From the NCBI RefSeq assembly GCF_010731875.1, contig NZ_AP022595.1, positions 1,302,001 to 1,366,000 of the forward strand: a stretch of DNA of 64,000 bases, written 5' to 3'. The DNA is from Mycolicibacterium sarraceniae. Its GTDB lineage: Bacteria > Actinomycetota > Actinomycetes > Mycobacteriales > Mycobacteriaceae. The notes beneath the pieces were generated by a model, which saw only the letters and a list, made by a program, of their open reading frames with translations, did not search any database and was not told the origin of the DNA. Shown here one piece after another: positions 22,451-31,306 of this stretch (its first letter is position 1; every line of letters starts with the position of its first letter). A program made the position numbers and the translations under genes.

Positions 22451-23649
22451 GAACCCTCCGCCACGGGCTGGCGCACCGGCCGCGTTTCACGACGTTGGCG
22501 GCGCGATACGCGCGACGAGGCCCGGGTCGCGGCGCCGCAGGCCGGGCAGAAGGCCATATCCGGTACGACGTGCTCGCAGTGCGGGCACAGCATCGGTGCA
22601 TGCTCGTCGATGGGGTCGGGCACCTCGTGCAGCAGCGCCAGTTGCACACCGATCCGTAACAACACCAGGGAGAGCAGTGTCATCACGACATGGATCCCGA
22701 GCATCGAAAGTTGCGGCCAACCCATGACGTCCGCCGCCCCAACGGCGACATGGAGGATCAGCACCAGCACGGTCAGACCGAGCAATGCCGCACGCACACG
22801 GCCGGGATGCTCGTGGGAATTGGTGGTCTGGCCCCGGAACCACAAGGCCATGCCGAACAGACCGCCCGCGGCGGCCGCGGTCAGGGGAATCGTCAGGCCG
22901 CAGATGCCGGCCTCGACGATCAGTCCTTTGATGGGCCGACTGTATGCGAGCAGGCCGGCGGCGAACTGCGGGGCCAGTCTTGTCAGCGTCGCGGCCGCGG
23001 CGAAGATGAGCGCGGCAAATGCCCCAACCACGAAGCCGTCCAGTACTTCTCGCGGCTTTGAGCGCATCAGCCGGACCAGGACGATCGGCACCAGCATCAG
23101 GATCATCGCACCGGTCGGGATGGCGATACCTTCCCGCATCAGGTGATGGATGGCCAGGCCCGTGGCCATCGGTACGCCGTAGGCGCGGGCGACCATCTCC
23201 CCGGTCAGCAGGATCCAGCCCGCTCCGAGTGCAGCGCTGACGACTCCGGTCAGCACCAGAAGCCAGCCGGCCAGGTCGCGGTACACCTGGGACTCGACCA
23301 GATAGAGCACGAACAGCAACGGCAACCCCAGGGCGGCGACGGTGATCAGCGCCGCAGGCAGTTTGGCCACCGAGAATGCGACAAGGCCTAGGAGCACCAG
23401 TGCGATACCGACCCGGAACGGGATTCGCGAGCGCTGAGGCAGATGGGGAAACAACGAACTGGCGATCGAGGGGAGCAGCACGCTCTCCCCTGGGGCGGCC
23501 CCAAAGGTGTCGCCGCGCAACCACTTCGGGCCGCGCGTTGGCTCGGAGGCCAGATGGTCGCCGCAGTAGCCGCAGAACGCACCGGCCGGGACGTCGATCC
23601 GGCAGACCGAACACTCCATCGTCGGAACTTCGTCGTGAGGCGCCGTCAT
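22447..23649 (-). CDS. Polytopic membrane protein flanked by two zinc ribbons
   Basis: A 400-residue protein. An N-terminal zinc ribbon (ECSVCRIDVPAGAFCGYCG) and a C-terminal one (LCPHCEHVVPDMAFCPACG) bracket about eight membrane helices. Both ribbons would lie in the cytoplasm if the helix number is even. The central DGFVVGAFAALIFAAA segment loosely recalls PrsW-type intramembrane peptidases, but the expected Glu and His motifs are not clear, so no enzyme activity is claimed. It overlaps both neighbours by 4 bases (ATGA). Confidence 0.78.
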   Translation of the reverse strand: MTAPHDEVPTMECSVCRIDVPAGAFCGYCGDHLASEPTRGPKWLRGDTFGAAPGESVLLPSIASSLFPHLPQRSRIPFRVGIALVLLGLVAFSVAKLPAALITVAALGLPLLFVLYLVESQVYRDLAGWLLVLTGVVSAALGAGWILLTGEMVARAYGVPMATGLAIHHLMREGIAIPTGAMILMLVPIVLVRLMRSKPREVLDGFVVGAFAALIFAAAATLTRLAPQFAAGLLAYSRPIKGLIVEAGICGLTIPLTAAAAGGLFGMALWFRGQTTNSHEHPGRVRAALLGLTVLVLILHVAVGAADVMGWPQLSMLGIHVVMTLLSLVLLRIGVQLALLHEVPDPIDEHAPMLCPHCEHVVPDMAFCPACGAATRASSRVSRRQRRETRPVRQPVAEGS

Positions 23650-25256
23650 CGGTCGACCACCTTTTGGGTCACTAGAACATTCCGCGCGAGGTTCTCGACA
23701 TTCGGGGTGCCCAGCCCCGTGACCAGGTCATAACCCGGACCGGCGTTGGCCACCGCGTTGCCGCCCAGGACGACATCGCGAAACGCCGGCAGCGGTGTGC
23801 CGCGGGCGATCGTGTAGAGGATCGGGTTGAGATTCCCGATCAGCGAGCCGCCCATGTCGACCACGTACTGGTTCATCAATGCGGTCAAACCGGCCCAGAT
23901 CGGCGCCGCCAGCGAGGTCCCGCCGCCGATGATCACCTCCTGGTTGAAGACAATCTGCACACCGGTGAACGGATCGGCAACCGCCGAGATATCTGGGGTC
24001 AGCCGCTTACCGGCGCCATTGGGGACGTTGAGATCCTGTTGCCAATCCGGGCGCTCGAAAAGGGCCGAGACGCCTCCGCCGGTGCCCTGGGACAGCGGCG
24101 GGTCGAACCACGATTGTTCGGCAAGCCAGCCGCCGTTGGCGTCGGTGGACACCGTCGTGCCACCCACGTCGGTCATCTCCGGCATGGAGGCCACCGCGTC
24201 GAGCCCGACGTCGTTCTCGCTCGGCGGTGACGACCACTCGTCGCCGCCCTTGCAATCGAGGCCGGCCAAGTCACCGCTGGCGTCGAAAGCCGTTGTGCCC
24301 GAGCGGTGCGCAGCGGACAGTGCTGCGCGCACCGGCACCAGGTCGGGAGCAGTGATCAGCTTGTCGCAACCCCAGCCGATGGAAAAGCTCCACACCGCAC
24401 CCGGATAACTCCGTTCGGTGTCCTCCATCAATTTCGCGATCTTCTCGTACGATCCGTCACCCTCGACGGTCGAGCGTGCGTTGACGAGAACCTTTTTCGC
24501 GTCGGGCACGATCGCGTGGATCGCCTCGAGGTCCATGGTCGCCTCGCCGCGGCGGGCCGGCGGCATGCCGCCGACGACGTCCGGGGTGAACTTCGGCAAG
24601 TTGAACGTGGTCGAGAAGGTATTGAGGTCGGCTTGGTCGAAACCGTCGAAAGCGAATACGACGACGGTCGTGCCCGTGCCGGTGTAGCCCTTCTCGTGCA
24701 ACGGCATCGCGTTGTACGTGCGCAGCAGAGCGCTGGGGTTCAGGCCTTGGTCGGGGACCTCCAGCGGCAGCATCCAGACCTTGGACTCGCGGTGCGGCGT
24801 ATAGCCCAGGATGCGGCCGAGACCGGCGAGCTCCGCGCTGAGTGATTGCGGAACAGACGGCTGCTGCGGCGAGGCGTAGAAGACCTGGCCGCGCTTGCCC
24901 CGGTAGTCGTGGACTTCGACGCCGAAGGCACCGGACACCGCGGCGGGCGCGCCTTCCAGGATCGCCCAGGTGTCTCCCGGGCGCCAGCGCACCGAAAGGT
25001 TTTGTTGGACAGCCCATCCCATCAGAAGATCGGGACGGGAGTCGTCGCGCAGTGCCGCGGTCAGCTGAATGTGGTCGGTATGTGCCGGACCGAGGTCGAC
25101 CGAGCTGGCGAGCAGAGACGCGTACGGGCCGCTGATCGCCCCGGCTTCGGCGGGCGCCGAATGCCGATGGAGATCAGCGACCAGTACTGCGGCTGCGGTG
25201 AGCACCCCCAACAGCCCCACCACAGACAGCGCGCGAAGGCGTTGTGCCCCGATCAC
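23646..25256 (-). CDS. S53 family serine-carboxyl peptidase (sedolisin/kumamolisin type), exported
   Basis: A 536-residue protease with an N-terminal signal anchor (ALSVVGLLGVLTAAAVLVADL) and a pro-domain of about 150 residues (LTAALRDDSRPDLLMGWAVQ). The catalytic domain has the Glu-Asp pair in EATMDLEAI, the oxyanion Asp in FDASGDLAG and the Ser in GGGTSLAAPIWAG. The C-terminal calcium-site region (DVVLGGNAVANAGPGYDLVTGLG) is present. It heads an operon with the two membrane genes downstream. S53 enzymes are usually acid-active, which would suit an extracytoplasmic enzyme in acidic environments; that is an inference. Confidence 0.9.
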   Translation of the reverse strand: MIGAQRLRALSVVGLLGVLTAAAVLVADLHRHSAPAEAGAISGPYASLLASSVDLGPAHTDHIQLTAALRDDSRPDLLMGWAVQQNLSVRWRPGDTWAILEGAPAAVSGAFGVEVHDYRGKRGQVFYASPQQPSVPQSLSAELAGLGRILGYTPHRESKVWMLPLEVPDQGLNPSALLRTYNAMPLHEKGYTGTGTTVVVFAFDGFDQADLNTFSTTFNLPKFTPDVVGGMPPARRGEATMDLEAIHAIVPDAKKVLVNARSTVEGDGSYEKIAKLMEDTERSYPGAVWSFSIGWGCDKLITAPDLVPVRAALSAAHRSGTTAFDASGDLAGLDCKGGDEWSSPPSENDVGLDAVASMPEMTDVGGTTVSTDANGGWLAEQSWFDPPLSQGTGGGVSALFERPDWQQDLNVPNGAGKRLTPDISAVADPFTGVQIVFNQEVIIGGGTSLAAPIWAGLTALMNQYVVDMGGSLIGNLNPILYTIARGTPLPAFRDVVLGGNAVANAGPGYDLVTGLGTPNVENLARNVLVTQKVVDR

Positions 25257-25298
25257 TGTCGGCGGCGGGTCGCTGTGGACGGATGCGGACCGGTTGGC

Positions 25299-25562
25299 TC
25301 ATTGGCCGCCGGTGATGACGTTGCCGGGCAGCGCGGTCGGTGCGGGCGGAGCCTTGACAGTGGGTGTGAAGGAGTTGGCGCCACCAGGCGACACAGCCTT
25401 CTCCGTGGGCGACGGCGCGGGAGCGCTCGTCGTCGTGGTCGGCGTGGTGCTCTCCGGCGCCTTGTCCTTATCTTTGCCACAAGCGGTCAGCGTGCCCATG
25501 CCGACGATCGCGAGCCCGCCAGCACAAAGCGCAATCTGCCGAGTCAAACGACCTGACTTCAT
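25299..25562 (-). CDS. Small Pro/Thr-rich lipoprotein
   Basis: An 87-residue protein with a type II signal peptide and the lipobox LTAC (IVGMGTLTACGKDKDK), so it should be lipidated at Cys 28. The mature part is short, Thr/Pro/Ala-rich and apparently unfolded (STTPTTTTSAPAPSPTEK, FTPTVKAPPAPTALPGN). It lies 42 bases upstream of the S53 operon on the same strand and may be co-transcribed with it. Function unknown. Confidence 0.75.
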   Translation of the reverse strand: MKSGRLTRQIALCAGGLAIVGMGTLTACGKDKDKAPESTTPTTTTSAPAPSPTEKAVSPGGANSFTPTVKAPPAPTALPGNVITGGQ

Positions 25563-25772
25563 GATGAGTCCTAACTTTTTTCGTGCCGGGAATTATTTTT
25601 GCGTCGCTGACTGGCCCGGCAGTTAACCAGCCCACCCCCGAAGGGCTGAGGATCCCCAAGATATCTCACCTCACCAGCAATTGCATAGCAACTTTTGCTA
25701 CCGGCGAAAACAACGGGCACGGAGCCCGCGTGGCAGCGGCACCTCGGCGGGCCTCAATGCTAGGAACGAAGC

Positions 25773-25970
25773 ATGGTACGAAGCTGCCGAGAATGCACCG
25801 CTGGCCTGGGACATTGCCACGGTACGCTCATCCTCCACACCGCGCATCGCGAGGAATGCACCGAAGAAGGTTGCACCGCGCCCGAGCTAATCCTTCACGC
25901 GCTGGTGATCGATTGCGACACGGTGGGATGCGACTGCTCTCAGCAAACATCAGTCCGATTTGCCGTGTAA
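25773..25970 (+). CDS. Small Cys/His-rich protein
   Basis: A 65-residue reading frame beginning MVRSCRECTAGLGHCHGT. Its cysteines and histidines are regularly spaced (CxxC, HCH, H-x3-H, EC, GC, DC, GCDC), the pattern of a metal-binding or zinc-finger-like small protein. Similar small proteins are recalled from other mycobacteria, which supports a real gene. No strong ribosome site is visible. It is convergent with the phosphoglycerate-mutase-like gene, 6 bases away. Function unknown. Confidence 0.6.
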   Translation: MVRSCRECTAGLGHCHGTLILHTAHREECTEEGCTAPELILHALVIDCDTVGCDCSQQTSVRFAV

Positions 25971-25976
25971 ATCCTG

Positions 25977-26663
25977 TCAGCCCATGGGATCCACGGGCTG
26001 AAGCGCATCCTCGACCGGATGTGCGTCGGGCTCGGGATAAAACGGCGGGCTCAGCGCCCCCCACTGCACACAGCTCCATCGACCGTCGGTGATCGGTGAC
26101 AACACCACCGACTCCGCGTTGGCCAGATGGTGGTCGAGCACGAAACTGCTCTCCACACCGGCCAACGTGGCCGCGACCAACCGGATGGCCGCGCCGTGGC
26201 TGACCACGATGATGTCGTCGGTCCAGGCGTGGTCGTCCAGATAGCGCAGCCGCAGCTCGGTGACCACCGGGACGTAGCGGTCCAGGACATCACTGGCGCT
26301 TTCTCCGCCGGGCATCGGGACCGCCAAATCGCCTTCAAGCCAGCGCCTGTAGATCGCATTGAACTCGGCGATGGCATCATCGTCGTCGCGGTTCTCCAGG
26401 TCGCCGGCCTGCACCTCGTGGATACCGGTGAACTCCTCGGCGGATAGCCGAAGTTGGGCACCGATCTCGGCCGCCGTCTGGGCGGCCCGGTTGGCGATCG
26501 AATGCGCCAGCAGCCCGGGAGGCCGGGCACGGGCCAACGCGAAGTCGCGCGCCTGTTCTCGACCGAGGTCGGTGAGGTCGGCCCCGGGAGGCCGGGTGTC
26601 GAGACGGCGCTCGACGTTTCCGTAGGACTGTCCGTGGCGCATGAGGATCAGCCGTCCAGTCAT
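25977..26663 (-). CDS. Histidine phosphatase / phosphoglycerate-mutase-like protein (Rv3837c-type)
   Basis: A 228-residue member of the histidine phosphatase superfamily. The catalytic motif is LMRHGQSYGNVERR, the acid residue is in IHEVQAGDLENRDDD and the second His is in VVSHGAAIR. It is more likely a phosphatase than a glycolytic mutase. The ATG at 26663 overlaps the pheA stop (ATGA), so the two are coupled as in M. tuberculosis; longer upstream starts fall inside pheA. Confidence 0.88.
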   Translation of the reverse strand: MTGRLILMRHGQSYGNVERRLDTRPPGADLTDLGREQARDFALARARPPGLLAHSIANRAAQTAAEIGAQLRLSAEEFTGIHEVQAGDLENRDDDDAIAEFNAIYRRWLEGDLAVPMPGGESASDVLDRYVPVVTELRLRYLDDHAWTDDIIVVSHGAAIRLVAATLAGVESSFVLDHHLANAESVVLSPITDGRWSCVQWGALSPPFYPEPDAHPVEDALQPVDPMG

Positions 26664-27583
26664 GTCGGGTCCCCCTCCCGGAGCCGGGCCAACCAGCGGT
26701 CGGCCTCGTCGAGCTGCGGCGGTATTGCGCCGGTCGCCGATTCCGTCGGCCACGAGCCCAGATAGCGAACGTCGGCACACCGCCGATGCAGAGCCTTGAG
26801 AGCCTCGGCGACCGCACTGTCGTCAATGTGGCCGACGCAGTCCAGGAAGAAGACGTAGGTGCCGAGTTCAAGGCGGGTGGGCCGGGATTCGATGCGGGTC
26901 AGATCGATGTCGCGGATCCCGAATTCGGTCATCGCCGACACCAGCGCCCCGGGCGTGTTGTCGATCCGCAGCACCACCGAGGTGCGGTCGGCACCGGTAC
27001 GCGCAGGCGGCGTGCCCGGACGACCGACGAGGACGAACCGCGTCCTGGCATTGGGTTCGTCGACGACCCCGTCAGCCACGGTGGACAGGCCATACCGCTG
27101 CGCGGCCAGGGCGGTGCTGACACCGGCATCGGCGCGCCCCGCCGCCACCTCCTGCGCGGCGGCGGCATTCGAATTAGCCGGGACGAGAACAGCTTCCGGC
27201 AGATGCGTGGCCAGCCAGCGCCGGATTTGCGCGGCGGCGATCGGGAACGCCGCGACGGTGCGCACGGAGTCTCGGTCGTGGCCGTCGCGCACGACGATGC
27301 TGAAGCAAACATCCAGGGTCAGCTCGGCGTAGACCTGCAGCGGTGAGCCGGTGGCCAGGCTGTCCAGGGTGGGCAGCACCGTGCCCTCGATGGAGTTCTC
27401 GATCGGCACGCAGGCGAAGTCGGCTGCTCCGTTCCGCACGGCCGCCAGGGCTGCCGGGGTGCTGTCGGTCGGCTGAGGTTGGGTATCACTGCTGCCGCCC
27501 GGGACCACACCGCCGGCGCACATCTTGAGAAGTGCCGCTTCGGTGAACGTCCCCTCGGGACCGAGGTAGGCGATACGGGCCAC
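26660..27583 (-). CDS. pheA: Prephenate dehydratase
   Basis: Converts prephenate to phenylpyruvate in phenylalanine synthesis. The 307-residue protein starts at a GTG at 27583 (ARIAYLGPEGTFTEAAL). The catalytic Thr-Arg-Phe motif is in NARTRFVLVG. A C-terminal ACT domain, VLRIDNTPGALVSAMTEFG, contains the phenylalanine-binding ESRP motif, so feedback inhibition is expected. It is divergent from the DUF2470 gene and coupled to the phosphatase downstream. Confidence 0.96.
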   Translation of the reverse strand: MARIAYLGPEGTFTEAALLKMCAGGVVPGGSSDTQPQPTDSTPAALAAVRNGAADFACVPIENSIEGTVLPTLDSLATGSPLQVYAELTLDVCFSIVVRDGHDRDSVRTVAAFPIAAAQIRRWLATHLPEAVLVPANSNAAAAQEVAAGRADAGVSTALAAQRYGLSTVADGVVDEPNARTRFVLVGRPGTPPARTGADRTSVVLRIDNTPGALVSAMTEFGIRDIDLTRIESRPTRLELGTYVFFLDCVGHIDDSAVAEALKALHRRCADVRYLGSWPTESATGAIPPQLDEADRWLARLREGDPT

Positions 27584-27641
27584 GGTGCAACCCTATCGGG
27601 TCGGCCACACAGGGAACCCTTGCGCGACCACGCGGTGATAG

Positions 27642-27660
27642 TTAACTTAGGCTTACCTCA
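27642..27660 (+). promoter_or_regulatory. IdeR iron box upstream of the DUF2470 gene
   Basis: TTAACTTAGGCTTACCTCA matches the 19-base mycobacterial iron box (TTAGGTTAGGCTAACCTAA) at 15 of 19 positions, with the TTAGGCT core intact. It lies 19 bases before the ATG of the downstream gene. The M. tuberculosis counterpart Rv3839 is a known IdeR target. Iron-dependent repression of 27679-28449 is therefore expected. Confidence 0.82.
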
Positions 27661-27678
27661 CTAACTGGAAGGTGCGCG

Positions 27679-28449
27679 ATGACCTCAGCGACGCTCACTA
27701 CGCCGTCCACCGCCGAACGCGTCCGCAGCGCCTGCGCACGTGCCGCTGGTGCAATGCTGGTCGCCGACGGTGTCGCCCCGGCCACCACGCCCATTCACCA
27801 CCTGCTACCGGGTGGTTCTTTCGCGGTGAGCCTGCTGGCCCACTCCCCACTTGCCGTCTGCACCCGCGCCGCCGGGACCGAGGGCGTGGCAGCCGTCCTG
27901 GAGCTCACCGACTTCGCCCCACTACCGCTGCGGGAGCCCGTGCGGTCGCTGGTGTGGATCCGCGGCCGTGTGCACAGCGTGCCCGCGCATGCCGTGCGCA
28001 CGATGGTCGACATGATCGCGACCGACCACCCGAACGCGGCGCTGCTGGACATCGGCGCAGGACAGGTCCTGCTGCTGCTCGAGGTGGAATCGGTGGTTGT
28101 CGCTGACGCCGGCGGGGCCGAGACCGTCAACGCGCACGAACTGATGACGGCCGAGCCAGACCCGTTCTGCGAGCTCGAGTCGGCATGGCTGTGCCATCTG
28201 GACAGTGATCATCCCGAGGTGTTGGAGCGGCTGGCCGGCAAGCTGCCCGCGCCACTGCGGCGCGGGCGGGTCCGCCCCCTTGGTCTGGACCGCTATGGTC
28301 TGCGCCTGCGCGTCGAGGGTGCCGACGGTGATCACGACGTCCGGTTGCCGTTCGGCGAGCCGGTGGCTGACGTGCCGGGTCTGGGCCGGGCCATCCGGTT
28401 GCTGATGGGTTGCCCGTTCGTCAACGGGCTGCGCGCACGCCGGATGTAG
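27679..28449 (+). CDS. DUF2470 domain protein, Rv3839-type, iron-regulated
   Basis: A 256-residue cytoplasmic protein. The N-terminal part resembles pyridoxamine-oxidase/heme-utilisation-like split barrels (GGSFAVSLLAHSPLAVCTRA). The C-terminal DUF2470 segment includes ALLDIGAGQVLLLLEVESV and ESAWLCHLDSDHPEVLERLA. An iron box lies directly upstream, so it should be induced by iron limitation. Family members are linked to heme handling; that role is inferred here. Length and position match Rv3839. Confidence 0.85.
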   Translation: MTSATLTTPSTAERVRSACARAAGAMLVADGVAPATTPIHHLLPGGSFAVSLLAHSPLAVCTRAAGTEGVAAVLELTDFAPLPLREPVRSLVWIRGRVHSVPAHAVRTMVDMIATDHPNAALLDIGAGQVLLLLEVESVVVADAGGAETVNAHELMTAEPDPFCELESAWLCHLDSDHPEVLERLAGKLPAPLRRGRVRPLGLDRYGLRLRVEGADGDHDVRLPFGEPVADVPGLGRAIRLLMGCPFVNGLRARRM

Positions 28450-28467
28450 GGCCGTTACCGTGGCGGG

Positions 28468-29232
28468 GTGAGTGCCACCCGCGACGAATTCCTCGCCACT
28501 GACCGGCGTGGCCTGCGCATCGAAGTCGGCGTCATGCTTGCCGTCACTTTCGGCGTCAGCGGCGTCATCGCAATGCTGCAGCTGTTCGACGCGGTGCTGT
28601 CCGGGCTCTCGGGGCGCCGAGTTCGGTTGAACCCCAATCTCTCTCGCTATGACCTGATCAATCTGGGTCTGAACCTGGCATCGGTGGCTCAACTGGTGGC
28701 GTGGGGAGCCCTCGGCCTTTATCTGTTGTGGCGCAGCGGGACCACCCCGGCCCGGCTCGGACTGCGCCGCGTGCAGTGGCGTGATGTCTTGGGCGGCCTC
28801 GGCCTGGCCGCCCTGATCGGTATCCCCGGCCTGCTGCTGTATCTGGCCGGCCGATGGCTTGGGATGAACGCCGAGGTGGAGCCCGCGGCCCTGCACGACA
28901 CCTGGTGGCGCATCCCGGTACTGATCCTGTCGGCATTCGCCAACGGGTTCGCCGAGGAAGTCGTGGTCGTCGGCTACCTGATCACCCGGCTCAAACAGCT
29001 CGGTCTGAACCAGAACCGGGCGATTCTGGCCTCCAGCGTGTTACGCGGGATGTACCACCTCTATCAAGGCTTCGGTGCGGGACTGGGCAACCTGGTGATG
29101 GGCGTGGTCTTCGGATACGCGTGGTGCCGGACGGGCCGGCTGTGGCCACTGGTGATCGCGCACGGCGTCATCGACACCGTCGCGTTCGTCGGTTACGTCG
29201 CACTCGCCGGCCATCTTGGCTGGCTCAAGTGA
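28468..29232 (+). CDS. CPBP family intramembrane metalloprotease
   Basis: A 254-residue polytopic protein of the CAAX protease/bacteriocin-processing (Abi) family. Motif 1 is seen as FAEEVVVVGYLITRL, motif 2 as RGMYHLYQG and motif 3 as IAHGVIDTVAF. These match the Glu-Glu, His and His-x3-Asp positions of the family. The usual Arg after the Glu-Glu pair is displaced, so activity is not certain. GTG start at 28468. It lies 18 bases after the DUF2470 gene and may be in the same transcript. It is absent from the M. tuberculosis order at this point. Confidence 0.82.
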   Translation: MSATRDEFLATDRRGLRIEVGVMLAVTFGVSGVIAMLQLFDAVLSGLSGRRVRLNPNLSRYDLINLGLNLASVAQLVAWGALGLYLLWRSGTTPARLGLRRVQWRDVLGGLGLAALIGIPGLLLYLAGRWLGMNAEVEPAALHDTWWRIPVLILSAFANGFAEEVVVVGYLITRLKQLGLNQNRAILASSVLRGMYHLYQGFGAGLGNLVMGVVFGYAWCRTGRLWPLVIAHGVIDTVAFVGYVALAGHLGWLK

Positions 29233-29251
29233 GCCGGGCACGTAAATTGAC

Positions 29252-30484
29252 GTGGTGAGCGAGGAGTGGCCACCGCGGCCCGCGGCGGATCTGCCGACTG
29301 AGCGCATACCGCGTCAAGCCTCGCCACCGGCCCACCCGCCACTGCGGGAGCCCTCACAGGTGATCCGGCGGGACCCGGGCCGCGTGCCGCCGCCCCCACC
29401 GCCACAGCGCGCCCCGGCACCGCCAAGGCGACCTCCCCCGCCGCCACCACTAGCGCGGCCTCCCGCTGCCCCTCCGGCTGCACCACCGCCACCACCGCCA
29501 CCACCGCCTAAGCTCAAGCGCAAAAAGCGTTGGGGTCGAAGGATTTTCGTCACGCTGATCATCGTGCTCCTAATGGTCGGAGGCGGGCTCGTCGGCGGCG
29601 CCGGGTGGATCGACACCTCCCTGCGCCGGGTCGCGGTCTTCGACTACGCCGACCGTCCCGAAGCGGGCGCGGGCACCACGTGGTTGCTCGTCGGCTCCGA
29701 TAGCCGGGCCGGGCTGACCCCCGAACAACAGGCCGAGTTGACCACCGGCGGCGACCTCGGCAACGGGCGGACCGACACGATCCTGGTCGTGCACATTCCC
29801 GCGCTCGGCTCCGATGCCCCCACCACGATGGTCTCGCTCCCCCGCGATTCCTATGTGGACATCCCCGGCCACGGCAAGGACAAGATCAACGCCGCCTTTG
29901 CCGAGGGCGGCGCACCGCTGCTGGCCCAGACCGTCGAGCAGGCCACCGGCCTGCGTCTCGACCATTACGCCGAGGTGGGTTTCACCGGTTTCGCGGTGGC
30001 GGTCGACGCGCTGGGGGGTGTCCGGGTATGCCCGACCGACGCGATCGACGACCCGCTGGCCGGGGTCAATCTGCCCTCTGGCTGCCAGACCCTCGACGGC
30101 CGCAACGCACTGGGTTACGTGCGGTCCCGGGCGACCCCGCGTGCCGATCTGGACCGAATGGTCCACCAGCGGGAGTTCATGGCCGCAGTGATGCACAAAG
30201 CCAGCAGCGCGGCAGTGTGGCTCAACCCGTGGCGCTGGTACTCCGTGCCGCACGCCGCCGTCGGGTCACTGACTGTCGACAATGGTGACCACGTCTGGGA
30301 TCTCGCGCTGCTGGGCTGGGCACTGCACGGCTCGACCACCGCGATCACGGTGCCGATCGGCGAGTTCACCGACAACGACTCCGGTTCAGTCGTCGTGTGG
30401 GACTCCGATGCGGCCGAGCAGTTGTTCACCGCGCTGCGCACCGATTCGGTGATCCCGAAGCCAGCGCTGGACGCCCCATCCTAG
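29252..30484 (+). CDS. LytR-CpsA-Psr (LCP) family envelope ligase
   Basis: A 410-residue membrane-anchored enzyme class that attaches arabinogalactan to peptidoglycan. A long cytoplasmic Pro-rich tail (about 90 residues, containing PTERIP) is followed by one helix (RIFVTLIIVLLMVGGGLVGGAGW) and the LCP domain. That domain has VGSDSRAG, GNGRTDTILVVH, SLPRDSYVDIPGHGKDKINAAF and YVRSRATPRADLDRM, including the Arg and Asp that bind polyprenyl pyrophosphate. It corresponds in position to Rv3840, recalled as only a short LCP-like relic in M. tuberculosis. Its stop overlaps the convergent glpQ1 stop. Confidence 0.9.
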   Translation: MVSEEWPPRPAADLPTERIPRQASPPAHPPLREPSQVIRRDPGRVPPPPPPQRAPAPPRRPPPPPPLARPPAAPPAAPPPPPPPPPKLKRKKRWGRRIFVTLIIVLLMVGGGLVGGAGWIDTSLRRVAVFDYADRPEAGAGTTWLLVGSDSRAGLTPEQQAELTTGGDLGNGRTDTILVVHIPALGSDAPTTMVSLPRDSYVDIPGHGKDKINAAFAEGGAPLLAQTVEQATGLRLDHYAEVGFTGFAVAVDALGGVRVCPTDAIDDPLAGVNLPSGCQTLDGRNALGYVRSRATPRADLDRMVHQREFMAAVMHKASSAAVWLNPWRWYSVPHAAVGSLTVDNGDHVWDLALLGWALHGSTTAITVPIGEFTDNDSGSVVVWDSDAAEQLFTALRTDSVIPKPALDAPS

Positions 30485-31302
30485 TCGCCCGGGACGGCTA
30501 ACGGGTTCTGCAGCCAGGCCTTGGTCCGCCCCGGATGGTTGGTCGCGATCCAGCCGACGCCCAGATCGCGGCAGTAGCCGACGTCCTCGTAGTGGTCCAC
30601 GGTCCAGCAGTACATGGCCCGGCCCTGTGCGGCGGCCCGGTCGACGAGCTCGGGATGCTCGCGCAGGGTCCCGATCGACGGTCCGACTGCCGTCGCCCCG
30701 ACAGTCGTGGCCGCGCTGCCGCCCAGATACCGCGACGTCTCACCCAGCAGCACTGTCGGCAGTAGCGGCGCCGCGCGCCGGATCCGCCACACCGCGGCGG
30801 CTGAGAACGACATCACCACGGCCCGGGAGAGAGCCGCTGACGCCGGTGCCGCAATGCCGTAGCGATGCAGCAGGGCGAGGACCTTGCTCTCGACCAGCCC
30901 GCCGTAGCGCACGGGGTGCTTGGTCTCGACGAACAACTTCACTGGCCGGTTCCAATCCAGGACTAGGCGCACCAGGTCGTCGAGGGTGAGCAGGCCCGTG
31001 CCGGTCGGCGGCTCATCGGATCGCGCGCTGCTGTGCCAGGCCCCCCAGTCCAGCCGTTTGAGTTCGGCCAGTGTCATCTCGCTGACCAGACCGGTGCCCG
31101 TCGACGTGCGGTCCACCCGCCGGTCGTGCACACACACCAGGTGGCCGTCGCGGGTCAACCGGACGTCGCACTCGACTCCGTCGGCGCCTTCGGCCAGCGC
31201 TAGCTCGTACGCGGCCAGCGTGTGCTCGGGGCGCTCAGCCGAAGCTCCGCGGTGGGCAACCACGAAGGGGTGCCCGTCGAGCGGTTCGCCGGCCGAGTGC
31301 AT
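30481..31302 (-). CDS. glpQ1: Glycerophosphodiester phosphodiesterase
   Basis: Hydrolyses glycerophosphodiesters to glycerol-3-phosphate and an alcohol. The protein has 273 residues from the ATG at 31302, 4 bases after the stop of the upstream gene; the longer frame overlaps that gene and is rejected. GDPD motifs are FVVAHRGASAERPEHT, GADGVECDVRLTRDGH and LVCVHDRRVDRTS, with the catalytic His pair and metal-binding Glu/Asp. No signal peptide is seen. The length matches Rv3842c. Confidence 0.92.
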   Translation of the reverse strand: MHSAGEPLDGHPFVVAHRGASAERPEHTLAAYELALAEGADGVECDVRLTRDGHLVCVHDRRVDRTSTGTGLVSEMTLAELKRLDWGAWHSSARSDEPPTGTGLLTLDDLVRLVLDWNRPVKLFVETKHPVRYGGLVESKVLALLHRYGIAAPASAALSRAVVMSFSAAAVWRIRRAAPLLPTVLLGETSRYLGGSAATTVGATAVGPSIGTLREHPELVDRAAAQGRAMYCWTVDHYEDVGYCRDLGVGWIATNHPGRTKAWLQNPLAVPGD

Positions 31303-31306
31303 ACGC

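Noticed and set aside
22447..23649. PrsW-type intramembrane protease identity for the zinc-ribbon membrane protein
   Set aside because: A loose similarity in one helix pair, but the required Glu and His motifs could not be located.
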